Below, piece after piece: positions 21,271 through 32,111 of a DNA stretch of 64,000 nucleotides. Origin of the DNA: Apodemus sylvaticus. Lineage: Eukaryota > Chordata > Mammalia > Rodentia > Muridae. Where the stretch lies: the NCBI RefSeq assembly GCF_947179515.1, contig NC_067473.1, positions 100,033,782 through 100,097,781 of the forward strand, given 5' to 3'. Each line of letters begins with the position of its first letter. Position 1 is the first letter of the stretch. The position numbers and the translations under genes are program-made. The notes under the pieces are model-generated. The model made no database searches. It saw only the letters and a program-made list of their open reading frames with translations, and was not told where the DNA came from.

Positions 21271-21835
21271 AAGATGGCTTCCTATAGGATTTAGATTTCA
21301 GGATGCTCCTTATTCTACTCACAGCAAGGTCAGGCATATACTTTCTAAATACCCAGTCTTTGTCCCATAAATGATTTGCAGTACTGCTTGTAATCACTAT
21401 GTGGTAAATACCAGCTGTTCTGACATACCATTTTTAGAAAAGTGTTATCCTCTCCAGGCTCCCACAATTTCAGACCCTCAGTCTGAGCCAGGAAGCATAC
21501 ACTCCCGTTCTTGCCACTCAAGAAAGCACATTGATCTTGGAATAAACAAAATGTCTCTGATTTTTTTTTTCATTTAATTGGTATTGGCTTTGATTTGTAC
21601 CAAACAGTCCTGGAGACACCAATACAATTTGATTGTAAACAAACAGTCCTGCAGCAGTTAGAGAAAACACAGACCCACTTCTGCCTCCCAACCCCACCTC
21701 ATATTTGGTGCTTCTTCTTGTGCTTCGGTTCAGAAAGGTGATAGTCTGTCTCAGCAATAGCCAAGCTGAGGCAGGAGGACCAACGGTGTGGGGCCAGTAT
21801 GGGATAGGATACATACTGAGACCATATTGTTATTA
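21271..21835. other. Intergenic DNA with a possible B1-like fragment
   Basis: Mostly unassigned. Near 21764-21800 AGCTGAGGCAGGAGGACC recalls a B1/B4 core but is too short to call. Confidence 0.35.
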
Positions 21836-21839
21836 TTAT

Positions 21840-22445
21840 TTTTTTAAAGGGAAAAAAAAAGGTTTTTGGTTTTGGTTTGGGTTTGGGTTTTTGTTTTGGT
21901 TTTGGTTTTGGATTTTTTTTTTTTGGTGCCAATTTAAATGGTTTTATTATTTCATGTTACTTTGTTATTTTCGGGTTCCTGTGCAACAATGCTACACCCT
22001 CTGCTTAGACTGAATTAATCCACCTCTTCAATGATGGGGCCTGAAGAAGCACTGCCATATGGAGGAGCTTCACCACAAGGGAAGCCACCAGGCATTCCTC
22101 CAGGCATGCCACCAGCACTGTGGTACAGCTTAGTAACAACAGCGTTGCAGACTTTCTCCAGTTCTTTCTGCTGATGCTCAAATCCTTCCTTCTCTGCAGT
22201 CTGGTTCTTATCAAGCCAGCTGATGATTTCATTGCACTTATCAATAATCTTCTGTTTGTCCTTATCGTTGATCTTGCCTGGAAGTTTCCCATTTTCAACA
22301 GTTGCTTTCATGTTGAGGGCATAGGACTCCAGAGAGTTCTTGGAGGAAGCCTTATCTCTCTGCTTCTCATCCTCAACTTTGTACTTCTCAGGTCCTTGGA
22401 CCATGTGCTCAATATCCTCGTTACTCAAGTGGCCCTTGTCATTGT
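21840..22445 (-). pseudogene. Hspa8: Hspa8 (HSC70) processed pseudogene, 5'-truncated
   Basis: The minus strand encodes the C-terminal part of the constitutive cytosolic HSP70: NDKGHLSNEDIEHMVQ near 22443, then SSKNSLESYALNMKATVE, DKCNEIISWLDKNQTAEKEG, the GGMPGGMPGGFP linker and the terminal IEEVD, followed by a stop at 22015-22017. A 3' UTR with AATAAAA and a degraded A-rich tail (21840-21927) marks it as a retrocopy. Everything upstream of about residue 500 of the parent is absent. Substitutions include GGG to GEAP-type changes before the EEVD motif. The frame of about 138 codons is open but lacks a natural start and promoter, so a product is unlikely. Confidence 0.95.
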
Positions 22446-22610
22446 GTCTATGTGAACAAGCAGATTTACCATTCTACTATTCTACCATTTAAAATCTAAT
22501 ATGGGTCCCACAATACTCCCTTGAAGACAGAGAAATCATCCCACTGGGCCCTACTTAAAGTGTGGAGCACCAAGCTCTCAATTTCCATTTTATTTTTCCT
22601 TATTCTTTTT
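22446..22610. other. Spacer between the Hspa8 retrocopy and L1
   Basis: Short unassigned sequence. Confidence 0.4.
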
Positions 22611-25600
22611 CTTTTTTTTTTATTCGATATAATTTATTTACATTTCAAATGATTTCCCCTTTTCTAGCCCCCCCACTCCCCGAAAGTCCCGTAAGCCCCC
22701 TTCTCTTCCCCTGTCCTCCCATCCACCCCTTCCCACTTCCCCGTTCTGGTTTTGCCGAATACTGTTTCACTGAGTCTTTCCAGAACCAGGGGCCACTCCT
22801 CCTTTCTTCTTGTACCTCATTTGATGTGTGGATTATGTTTTGGGTATTCCAGTTTTCTAGGTTAATATCCACTTATTAGTGAGTGCATACCATGATTCAC
22901 CTTTTGAGTCTGGGTTACCTCACTGAGTATGATATTCTCTAGCTCCATCCATTTGCCTAAGAATTTCATGAATTCATTGTTTCTAATGGCTGAATAGTAC
23001 TCCATTGTGTAGATAAACCACATTTTTTGCATCGACTCTTCTGTTGAGGGATACCTGGGTTCTTTCCAGCATCTGGCAATTATAAATAGGACTGCTATGA
23101 ACATAGTAGAACATGTATCCTTATTACATGGTGGGGAGTCTTCTGGGTATATGCCCAGGAGTGGTATAGCAGGATCTTCTGGAAGTGAGGTGCCCTGTTT
23201 TCGGAGGAACCGCCAGACTGATTTCCAGAGTGGTTGTACCAATTTGCAACCCCACCAGCAGTGGAGGAGTGTTCCTCTTTCTCCACACCCTCTCCAACAC
23301 CTGCTGTCTCCTGAATTTTTAATCTTAGCCATTCTGACTGGTGTAAGATGAAATCTTAGGGTTGTTTTGATTTGCATTTCCCTAATGACTAATGAAGTTG
23401 AGCGTTTTTTAAGATGCTTCTCCGCCAACCGAAGTTCTTCAGGTGAGAATTCTTTGTTTAATTCTGTACCCCATTTTTTAATAGGGTTGTTTGGTTTTCT
23501 GGAGTCTAACTTCTTGAGTTCTTTATATATATTGGATATTAGCCCTCTATCTGATGTAGGATTGGTGAAGATCTTTTCCCAATTTGTTGGTTGCCGATTT
23601 GTCCTCTTGATTGTGTCCTTTGCCTTACAGAAACTTTGTAATTTTATGAGGTCCCATTTGTCAATTCGTGCTCTTAGAGCATAAGCTATTGGTGTTCTGT
23701 TCAGAAACTTTCTCCCTGTACCGATGTCCTCAAGGGTCTTCCCCAGTTTCTTTTCTATTAGCTTCAGAGTGTCTGGCTTTATGTGGAGGTCCTTGATCCA
23801 TTTGGATTTGAGCTTAGTACAAGGAGACAAGGATGGATCAATTCGCATTCTTCTGCATGCTGACCTCCAGTTGAACCAGCACCATTTGTTGAAAAGGCTA
23901 TCTTTTTTCCATTGGATGTTTTCAGCCTCTTTGTGAGGATCAAGTGGCCATAGGTGTGTGGGTTCATTTCTGGATCTTCAATCCTGTTCCATTGATCCTC
24001 CTGTCTGTCACTGTACCAATACCATGCAGTTTTTAACACTATTGCTCTGTAGTATTGCTTGAGGTCAGGGATACTGATTTCCCCCAGATTTTCTTTTGTT
24101 GCTGAGAATAGTTTTAGCTATCCTGGGTTTTTTGTTGTTCCAGATGAATTTGATAATTGCTCTTTCTAACTCTGTGAAGAATTGAGTTGGGATTTTGATG
24201 GGTATTGCATTGAATCTGTATAGTGCTTTAGGCAAAATGGCCATTTTAACTATATTGATTCTACCGATCCATGAGCATGGGAGGTTTTCCCATTTTTTGA
24301 GGTCTTCTTCCATTTCCTTCTTCAGAGTCTTGAAGTTCTTGTCATACAGATCTTTCACATGTTTGGTAAGAGTCACCCCAAGATACTTTATACTGTTTGA
24401 GGCTATTGTGAAGGGGGTCATTTCCCTAATTTCTTTCTCAGCCTGCTTATCCTTTGAGTATAGGAAGGCCACTGATTTGCTTCAGTTGATTTTATAACCT
24501 GCCACTTTGCTGAAGTTGTTTGTCAGCTGTAGGAGCTCTCTAGTGGAGTTCTTTGGGTCACTTAGGTAGACTATCATGTCGTCTGCAAATAATGATAGTT
24601 TGACTTCTTCCTTTCCAATTTGTATCCCTTTGACCTCCTTATGTTGTCGAATTGCCAGAGCTAGTACCTCAAGTACAATATTGAAAAGATAAGGAGAAAG
24701 GGGGCAGCCTTGTCTGGTCCCTGATTTCAGTGGGATTGCTTCAAGTTTCTCTCCATTTAGTTTGATGCTGGCTACCGGTTTGCTGTATATTGCTTTTACT
24801 ATGTTTAGGTATGGGCCTTGAATTCCTGTTCTCTCCAAGACTTTAAGCATGAAGGGATGCTGAATTTTGTCAAATGCTTTTTCAGCATCCAATGAAATGA
24901 CCATGTGGTTTTGTTCTTTGAGTTTGTTTATGTAGTGGATTGTATTGATGGATTTCCATATATTGAACCAACCCTGCATTCCCGGGATAAAGCCTACTTG
25001 ATCATGGTGGATGATCGTTTTGATGTGTTCTTGGATTCGGTTGGCAAGAATTTTATTGAGTATTTTTGCATCGATGTTCATAAGGGAAATTGGTCTGAAG
25101 TTCTCTTTCTTTGTTGGATCTTTGTGTGGCTTTGGTATCAGCGTAATTGTGGCTTCGTAGAAGGAATTGGGTAGTGTTCCTTCTGTTTCTATTTTGTGGA
25201 ATAGTTTGAAGAGTATTGGTGTTAACTCTTCTTTGAAGGTCTGGTAGAATTCTGCACTGAAGCCATCTGGTCCTGTGCTTTTTTTGGTTGGAAGACTTTC
25301 TATGACTCCTTCTATTTCTTTAGGCATTATGGGACTGTTTAGATGGTCTAGTTGGTCCTGATTTAATTTTGGTATTTGGTATCTGTCAAGGAAATTGTCC
25401 ATTTCCTACAGATTCTCCAGTTGTGTTGAGTACAGGCTCTTGTAGTAGGATCTCATGATTTTTTGGATTTCCTCATTTTCTGTTGTTATCTCTCCCTTTT
25501 CATTTCTAAGTTTGTTAATTTGGATACTTTCTCTGTGCCCTTTGGTCAGTCTGGCTAAGGGTTTATCTATCTTGTTGATTTTCTCAAAGAACCAGCTCCT

Positions 25601-25700
25601 GGTTTTGTTGATTTTTTGTATGGTTCTCTTTGTTTCTACTTGATTGATTTCGGCCCTGAGTTTGATGATTTCCTGCCTTCTACTCCTCCTGGGCGAAATA
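22611..25700 (-). mobile_element. L1 element, 5'-truncated within ORF2
   Basis: Poly(A) appears as the T run at 22612-22621, followed by the 3' UTR. ORF2 ends at 22862 with the C-terminus HSLISGY. Going upstream, it holds the Cys-rich C-terminal segment (RCWRGCGERGTLLHCWWGC, about 23250), the reverse transcriptase core with FADD (about 24580) and TRQGCPLSPYLFN, and ends in the linker after the endonuclease domain at about 25700. The frame is broken near 23850, 24475 and 25405. The endonuclease, ORF1 and 5' UTR are missing, as is usual for truncated reverse transcription. Not autonomous. Confidence 0.95.
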
Positions 25701-26284
25701 GCTTCTAGATGTGTCCATAAAGAATGTATAAATGTGTATGAGAATATTTGTATGAATGTGTGCATGAATGTGTGTGTGTGTGTGCATATTTGCTTTGTGT
25801 AAAAGTTTTTGTTTTTACAAGCAGGACTCTTTTCTGTATCAATAAAAGTTAATTGCTCCTAGCCCCTCTCTTGCCTAGCAAATGGGAGGCAAGGCTTTAA
25901 GCAAGAGAGAAAGGAGTCTTAACAACTAATCCTTTACTTAATCCCCTACTGTTTAACAACAGGGCATTAAGTGCCTGAGGCCTGCCACTTCTGGCCTCAG
26001 TATAATTGAGACAATGACAGGTAAAATATATAAAGCAATCTTTACTCTCCAAGAACCACGTTCTGTGATCTCCCTCACATCTTCGCCAATGCTATTCCTC
26101 TCCCGCTGCCTCCCAGAGAGGGCCCAAACAAGGCTAAGCTCCCTGCACATGTATACATAGCTGTGGGGTCATCCACTGAAGAATTGAGAATGTATTAGGA
26201 GCCAAAGTTGTAAAGAAACTCCCTCAACATCCATCAAGAACTTCTCAACTAGGGGAATACCTTCAGCATTCATGCTGAAATTTT
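25701..26284. other. Unassigned sequence between two L1 pieces
   Basis: It starts with a short TG-rich tract (25735-25790). The rest (for example AATAAAAGTTAATTGCTCC near 25841) may be an old LTR or ERV fragment but is not assignable by eye. Confidence 0.35.
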
Positions 26285-27115
26285 TTATGGTACTTTCATT
26301 TTTTATTGGTAATTTTATTTATTTACATTTCCAATGTTATCTCCCTTCCTGGTCTCCCTTCTGCAAACCCCCCATGCCATCCCCCACCCCTTTGCCTCTA
26401 AGAGAGTGCTCCCATAACCACCCATTTCCACCTCACCCTTCTAGTATCCCCCTTACACTTGGGCCCACAGGACCAAGGGCCTCCCCTCCCATTGATGCCA
26501 AATAAGGAACATCCTCTTCTATATATGTGGCTGGAGCCATGGATCCCTCAATGTGTACTTTTTGGTTGGTGGTTTATTTCCCCTGGGAGCTCCGGGGGAA
26601 TCAGTTGATAGTGTTGTAGTTCCTATGTGGTTGCATTCCCCTTTTGCTCCTTCACTTCCTCCCCTAAATCTTCCATTGGATTCCCTGGGCTCAGTCCAAT
26701 GGTTGGCTATATGTGCAACTGTATTGGTCAGGCTTGCAAAAAGCTTCTCAGGAGACAGCTATATCAGGTTCCTGTCAGCATGCCTGTCTTGGCATCAGCA
26801 ATAGTATCTGGGCTTAGTGTCTGCATATGGGATGGATCCCCAGGTGGAGCAGTCTCTGAATGGTCTTTCCTTCATCCTCTGCTCCACTCTTTGTCCTGCA
26901 TTTCCTTTAGATAGAAAAAATTCTGGGTTTACATTTTTGACATGGGTGGATGGCCCCATCTAGGGCCCTGCCTGAACTCTGGATATGGTCTGTATAGGTT
27001 CTCTCTCCCCTTTTTTGGGTATTTCAGTCAATGACATCATCATTGGGTCCTGGGTGCCTCTTGCTTTCTTGGCATCTGGGAAATGATATTCCTAGGTTTT
27101 TACCTGCCACAAATA
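26285..27115 (-). mobile_element. L1 3'-UTR fragment, antisense
   Basis: Reverse complement of an L1 3' end: TTATTTACATTTCCAATGTT at 26320, then the pyrimidine-rich 3' UTR. Later come the GGGTCCTGGGTGCCTCTTGC and GTATCTGG-type phrases common in older rodent L1 3' regions. No ORF2 frame. Confidence 0.8.
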
Positions 27116-27119
27116 GATG

Positions 27120-27765
27120 GTAAGATCATATGACAAAGATGCCAAACTTTTTGATTCGGTATTATAGATCCCTCTGGGACAATAATTTACAGGGAGGTAA
27201 CCCATGCCTTGCACTAAAATAATTTTTAATAAGTCATGTCTTCTTGGAGCAAACTTTCTCACCAAATTGGGCTATTTCTTGCAACCTTCAACTTTAAAGA
27301 TATTTTGAATTAGCCTGTAAACTATTAAGACTGATGTTTTGGATAGCCCAGCACTACCACTCCTTTCCCCAACACATCTTTTCTCATTTCTACCTAAGCA
27401 TCTGGCTCCCAGCATTTATCCCGCCCAGATTTTTCATATCATAAATGTCCTAGATCTCCTCATATTATTTTTTAAACATGAATTGCAAGACATTATGTTT
27501 CTAGGTAGTGTTCTCATGTAGCCTCTGGCCCTTCATTTCCATATTCCATCCCTCCATTACCTGATAGAAGAACTTTTCCTCCACCAATGTCCCTTTCTGA
27601 TCCCAATTAAACTATATATGCTACTATTTTTCTTCCTAAAATGAAAGCCTCACAAATAGTCCATTTGTACTTTCCTAGAAGCCATGATGATGACACTAAA
27701 ATGACAGTTTACTTCTAGTATCCTAAGGTCATGGGAAGATGTGGGTTTTGTAGGATGGGGCCTGG
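27120..27765. other. Unassigned, probably decayed L1
   Basis: AT- and pyrimidine-rich sequence flanked by L1 fragments of the same orientation. No convincing internal match. Confidence 0.35.
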
Positions 27766-27769
27766 GTGA

Positions 27770-28180
27770 CATCACTCAGTATATTTTCTTTCATTTTATC
27801 CATGCATTTAAAAATTCATAATTTCATTTTATTTTGTCTGAGTAATATTAAATTGTGCATTTACATTAGAAAGTGTTGATTTGGTAGGCATGTAGTTTGA
27901 TGAAATTTCCTACTTATTGTCAATAGAGCAGCAGTGAACATAAATGTGAAGGTATGTCTGTTATATGATATGAAGTATTTTGGGTGTATACACAGGAGTG
28001 GTATACTGGACCATGTTGTAGATCTGTTTCTAGTCCTTTGACAAACATCCAGATTCATAACCAAATACAAATATGGGTCAGAGGTTATGACTGGGGGATG
28101 GCAACTCTCTCCCACATTTGATGCCTTTTCTTCCTGCTGAAGGTAAGCTCTTAAAGTGCCCTCTCCATACTGTCAGGCAT
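27770..28180 (-). mobile_element. Old L1 ORF2 3'-part, antisense
   Basis: Plus strand shows decayed forms of the L1 phrases GAGCAGCAGTGAACATA, GGGTGTATACACAGGAGTGG and a TAGATCTGTTTCTAG-type segment that correspond to about 23080-23200 of the better preserved L1. Heavily diverged. Confidence 0.6.
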
Positions 28181-28184
28181 TTCA

Positions 28185-29015
28185 TCCTAGGTTCCTCCCT
28201 TTTAGTCCTGTGAGTCTCTCGCCTCCAAGTTCTCATTTGCCATTTTGGGATTATGGTTTGTTTCTGAATTGTCTCTGAAAAGATTACCAGCTAAGGTATT
28301 TTGTTTCCAGCTTATGGATCCAACTTTTGAAAGTGAATTAATCATGATAACACTGACTGAATTACTGAATGCATCCACAGAATATTTATAATTAGCATTT
28401 TTGGTGAGATGATGGAAAGTAAGAGGTTTGTGCTAATTGAGGATCTAGGGGAATGCTTCTAAAGACTGTATCATGACCCTGACTTCACCCTACCTTACTC
28501 TGCTTCTCAGCTGACATGAGGAGAGCAGCTTTTCCCCAGATTTCCTACCTCTATGATATTCAACCTGATTTATGTTCACAGTCAGGATGCCAACATACCA
28601 TAGCCTAAAAAACGAACTATGAGCTAAAATACATTTTGACTTTAAGTTGCTTTTCTCAGATGTGCTGTCACATTGAAGAAAACACAAAATACATCACTTC
28701 AAGATGTTCCTTGGGAAATACCTGGAATAGCTATTTTCCTAGGCACAAACACATCATGCAAGACTGAACACACTGATTGCTAGGCAGATAGCTTTAAGAT
28801 ATTTGGAGATCCTCCAGCAATATTCTGTTGTCTATAAGTCAGTTTCCCCCTGACATATCTCAACATTAGGAACTTATAAGTTTCTTAATGAGAATACTGA
28901 TTGGATAAGTTAGCATATTGTTTACAGAGAAGCACAAATTATTACCATCTAAAAACTTTAAATTCTATTGATATCCAATTTAAAAATTAGTAGCTTGCAT
29001 ATAGCAACACAAAAT
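28185..29015. other. Intergenic DNA, nothing recognised
   Basis: No V-segment signal and no firm repeat. Confidence 0.4.
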
Positions 29016-30086
29016 TGCATCCAACATTAGAGTGCAGAGAGGCTTTTCATTTTTCATAATTGGAAAGCATAAAAGAAGACTTTAGAGGGAGATGTGGCCC
29101 AAGAAATAGGGTCAATAAATATCACATTTTCTTTGTCTGTGGATCCTAAATATGTTGTGTATTAAGCTTATATATATATATATATGGGGGAGTGCATCTC
29201 TATATGTGTGCACATATATGAATGATTGTGTGTATTTGTATATGTTGATAGATGTGGTGTATGTGTATGTGTTTATGTATACATGTCCATAGAAGTATAA
29301 CACAGACTAAGGTTAAAAAAAAAAGATAATAGAAAAAGAGAAAAGAAAAAAATGGGACAGTTGGACAATATAGTCAAAATATAAGAAACACTTGAAAAAT
29401 ATTGTTTTAATGAAATTTGTATATAATGTATATATTTTCGTTAACAAATTTAAGAGACAGCAATATTGCTTAGAGAGCAAAAACAATCGCCACAAAGCCT
29501 GACATCAGAATTGAGTTTGATCCCAAGAAACAACATGATGAAAAGAGAAAATTAAGTGCAAGTTAATTTTCCACAAATGTGCCAAGGCAATTGTGCACTT
29601 ATGCATAAATACAAGTATAAAAAGTAAGAATTTATGAAAAAGTAAAAAATAAAAAATAAAGAAGTTTACATAATGAAGTAAGAAAATACTCTAGAAACAA
29701 GACAAAGCAAAAGCCATTGTTTGCTAGTGCCTACAATTTAAAGTGCTGTTTATCAGCATTATCACGTTAGCCCATAGAGTCTCATGTTGAATACCAGAAC
29801 TCCAACACTATAAAAAGACGAATCTCTCATATTCAAGGAAAAGAGTTTATGGAAATGTGTTACAGAAGGAACAGAAAGATAAGTTTCTTTTTCGTATTTT
29901 CATATGAAATTTTTTCATAACAACAAAAAGAACATACACATACATAATAGACAGTGAACTCATTATCTTTGCTGTGCTCTGAATTTTTTTTCATGTGTTT
30001 CAGGCACCCTGGATCTCATGTAAAAAGAGGAAGTATGCAGACCCAGGGCTGTGTGTTACACAGGCAGTTGGTGAAACTCTCCAGGA

Positions 30087-30114
30087 GGTTTGTGTAGGAA
30101 GCTGAAGCACTGTG
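30087..30114 (-). other. 12-RSS of the second V8 segment
   Basis: Minus strand: heptamer CACAGTG (30108-30114), 12-bp spacer identical to the first V8 copy, nonamer ACACAAACC (30087-30095). Confidence 0.95.
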
Positions 30115-30677
30115 GCAAGACTATAATACTGCTGGCAGTAATAAACTGCCAGGTCTTCAGCCTGCACACTGTTGATGGTAAGAGTGAAATCTGTCCCAGA
30201 TCCACTGCCTGTGAAGCGATCAGGGACCCCAGTGTACCGTTCTGATGCCCAGGAGATCAGCAGTTTAGGAGACTGCCCTGGTTTCTGCTGGTACCAGGCC
30301 AAGTAGTTCTTTTGGTTTGCACTACCTAAAAGACTCTGACTGGACTTGCAGCTCAAAGAGACCTTCCCTCCTGCTGACACAGCCAGGGAGGTTGGAGACT
30401 GAGTCATCACAATGTCCCCAGAGGTACCTGAAATAATAAGTAGACAGTGAACATGCATACATACACAAACATAGATTATATTACAGTTGAATTTTGTCAA
30501 AGGTTATTGTAATGTCACATTGTCAGAGTGTTAATTATGGAAGAAATATTCCACATTACACATATTTTAAATTTCTTATATAAAAAGACATGACTCTGAA
30601 ATGATAAAAATACTTTTAAATTTCTCACCAGACACCCATAGCAGCAGTAACATGAAGCCCTGGGCCTGTGAGTCCAT
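30115..30677 (-). CDS. Igkv8: Immunoglobulin kappa variable segment, subgroup V8, intact ORF
   Basis: Germline light-chain V segment for V-J joining. Exon 1 (30677-30629, 49 nt) encodes leader MDSQAQGFMLLLLWVSG with a GTGAGA donor. Exon 2 (30427-30115) follows TTTCAG. Mature V begins DIVMTQSPTSLAVSAGGKVS. Cys23 (LSCKSS), Trp35 (LAWYQQK) and Cys88 (AVYYCQQ) are present. CDR1 is long (QSLLGSANQKNY) and CDR2 is WASERYT. The germline CDR3 end is QQYYSLA, one codon shorter than the first V8 and without the usual Pro95. No stop or frameshift. It is the duplicate of the 5.2-kb segment. The promoter octamer carries one mismatch, so it may be less active. Coding capacity is clear; use in the repertoire is unknown. 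Confidence 0.93.
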
Positions 30678-30759
30678 CTTGTTCCACGAGCCTGTCTGAT
30701 GCTTCTCAGTTCTCCCTCGTTTATAAATTCTGAGCAGCTGGGCTAGGCTGGAGGGGTCC

Positions 30760-30767
30760 ATGCAAAG
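30760..30767 (-). promoter_or_regulatory. Variant octamer of the second V8 promoter
   Basis: CTTTGCAT on the minus strand where the first V8 has ATTTGCAT. Position relative to the leader ATG (about 83 bp upstream) and the flanking CCATGCAAA context are conserved, so this is the orthologous site with its first base changed. Confidence 0.85.
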
Positions 30768-31083
30768 CAGCCAGCAAATACAAAAGCAAATGCCTGGGCA
30801 GTGTGTGTGAGAGTGGCTGGTGTCAATCAACAGTCAAAAATACCCTCATAGAGAGGGTGAGTGATCACTGAAAGACATCAGCATATGACTCTTCAACAGA
30901 GATACGCTAGGTGCTTTAACAGCAGCATTCAGTTACAGTCTAAGACATTTAAATCAGTTAGCTTTTGAGGAGAGCTACCCTAAGATTGACAGTCCTAGGG
31001 TGGCTATCAAAACAAATCACAAAACAACAAAAGAAACATATAAGTAGAAAACTTCAAATAAAAGATAAGAAGGGTAAAGGCTG

Positions 31084-31125
31084 GGAAAGAGGAAATGCAA
31101 AAAAAAAAAAAAAAAAAGGAAATGG
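31084..31125. repeat. Poly(A) tract within the V8 duplication unit
   Basis: About 20 A residues at 31099-31118. Copy 1 at this place has only a short A run. Confidence 0.8.
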
Positions 31126-31569
31126 GAGCTAATTTTTTTTTCAATATCTCCCATATTCTAAGCTAGCCATTCTGAGGCCTATAAACAGTGCCTCATTCTG
31201 TTTCCAGGCTAAAAATGGGACTTAGGTGACTGAGATTGAAAGACAACCTCAGAATTCATTCTGTGGAAATCCTGAAAGACAATAATTTAATCCTGGGACC
31301 TAAAAAGCTTTAATCTCAAGCCAAGTGTAAACCTAGAAGAAACTAATAAGTACTTTCTTCCACTTTGAGGAACTGAAACAGGGCTCTAAACTGGAAGAAT
31401 GGAAAGGGAATTAAACAATCTAGATTTCTCCATACTATTATGACTGTAAACCAAAATTTTATGAGTGTTTAATTCCAGAAATATATGTTCTAGGGTAATT
31501 TAAAAATTAATAGTATTGTAACTGGGTTATGATGGTCTTACTGACACAGTGAACAGGTTAAAAAGAGTG

Positions 31570-31975
31570 CGGGGGTCCCTGAAGGAGGAGTAGAAAAAGG
31601 GACTAAAGGACCTCAAGGTGTTTGCAGCCCCATGGAGAGAGCAACAGTGTCAACAGGCCAGACCCCGGCCCCCAAGGCACCTGTGGACTGGACCACCAAC
31701 CAAAGAATACATGGAGAGACCCATGGCACCATCTGCATATGTGGCAGAGGATGGCTTGCTGGACATCAGTGGGAGAAGAGGCCCTTGGGCCTGAGGGTGT
31801 TCAATGCTCCCCTGTAGGAGAATACCAGGACAGAAGACAGGAATGTGTGGGTGGGAGAGCACCCTCATAGAGACAGGGAAGGGGAAGATGAGATGGGGGT
31901 TTCTGAAGGGGAGAACTGAAGAGGGGGAAACATTTGAAATGTAAATAAAGAAAATATCCAATTAAAAATTATATA
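31570..31975 (+). mobile_element. 5'-truncated L1 3'-UTR insertion in V8 copy 2
   Basis: Contains the L1 3' UTR phrases GACTAAAGGACCTCAAGG, TTTGCAGCCCCATGG, then a polypurine block and TTTGAAATGTAAATAAAGAA with an A-rich tail near 31935-31975. It interrupts duplicated sequence that is continuous at about 6563-6575 in copy 1, so it arrived after the duplication. Confidence 0.9.
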
Positions 31976-32111
31976 TATTGGGAAAAAACTCTCCAGAAGG
32001 GGTGCAGCCTTCTTAAATTAAGGAATAAATTTACCAAGACCAATAAGTCCCAACATCAAAAATAGTTGTCATCCAAAAGAAAAAAGCTAAGTATGAATGA
32101 AAATAAATAGC

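Larger units (their letters stand above)
29020..32110 (-). repeat. V8 duplication unit, copy 2
   Basis: Homologous to 3940-6720 in the same orientation. It is longer because a truncated L1 tail inserted at about 31570-31975. The right edge coincides with the start of a plus-strand L1 at about 32112. Confidence 0.8.

Noticed and set aside
20975..21397. 140-residue minus-strand frame with a long Glu-Ala repeat, and a Leu-Cys repeat on the other strand
   Set aside because: Direct translation of the CCTCTG hexamer expansion in an antisense B1; no gene context.
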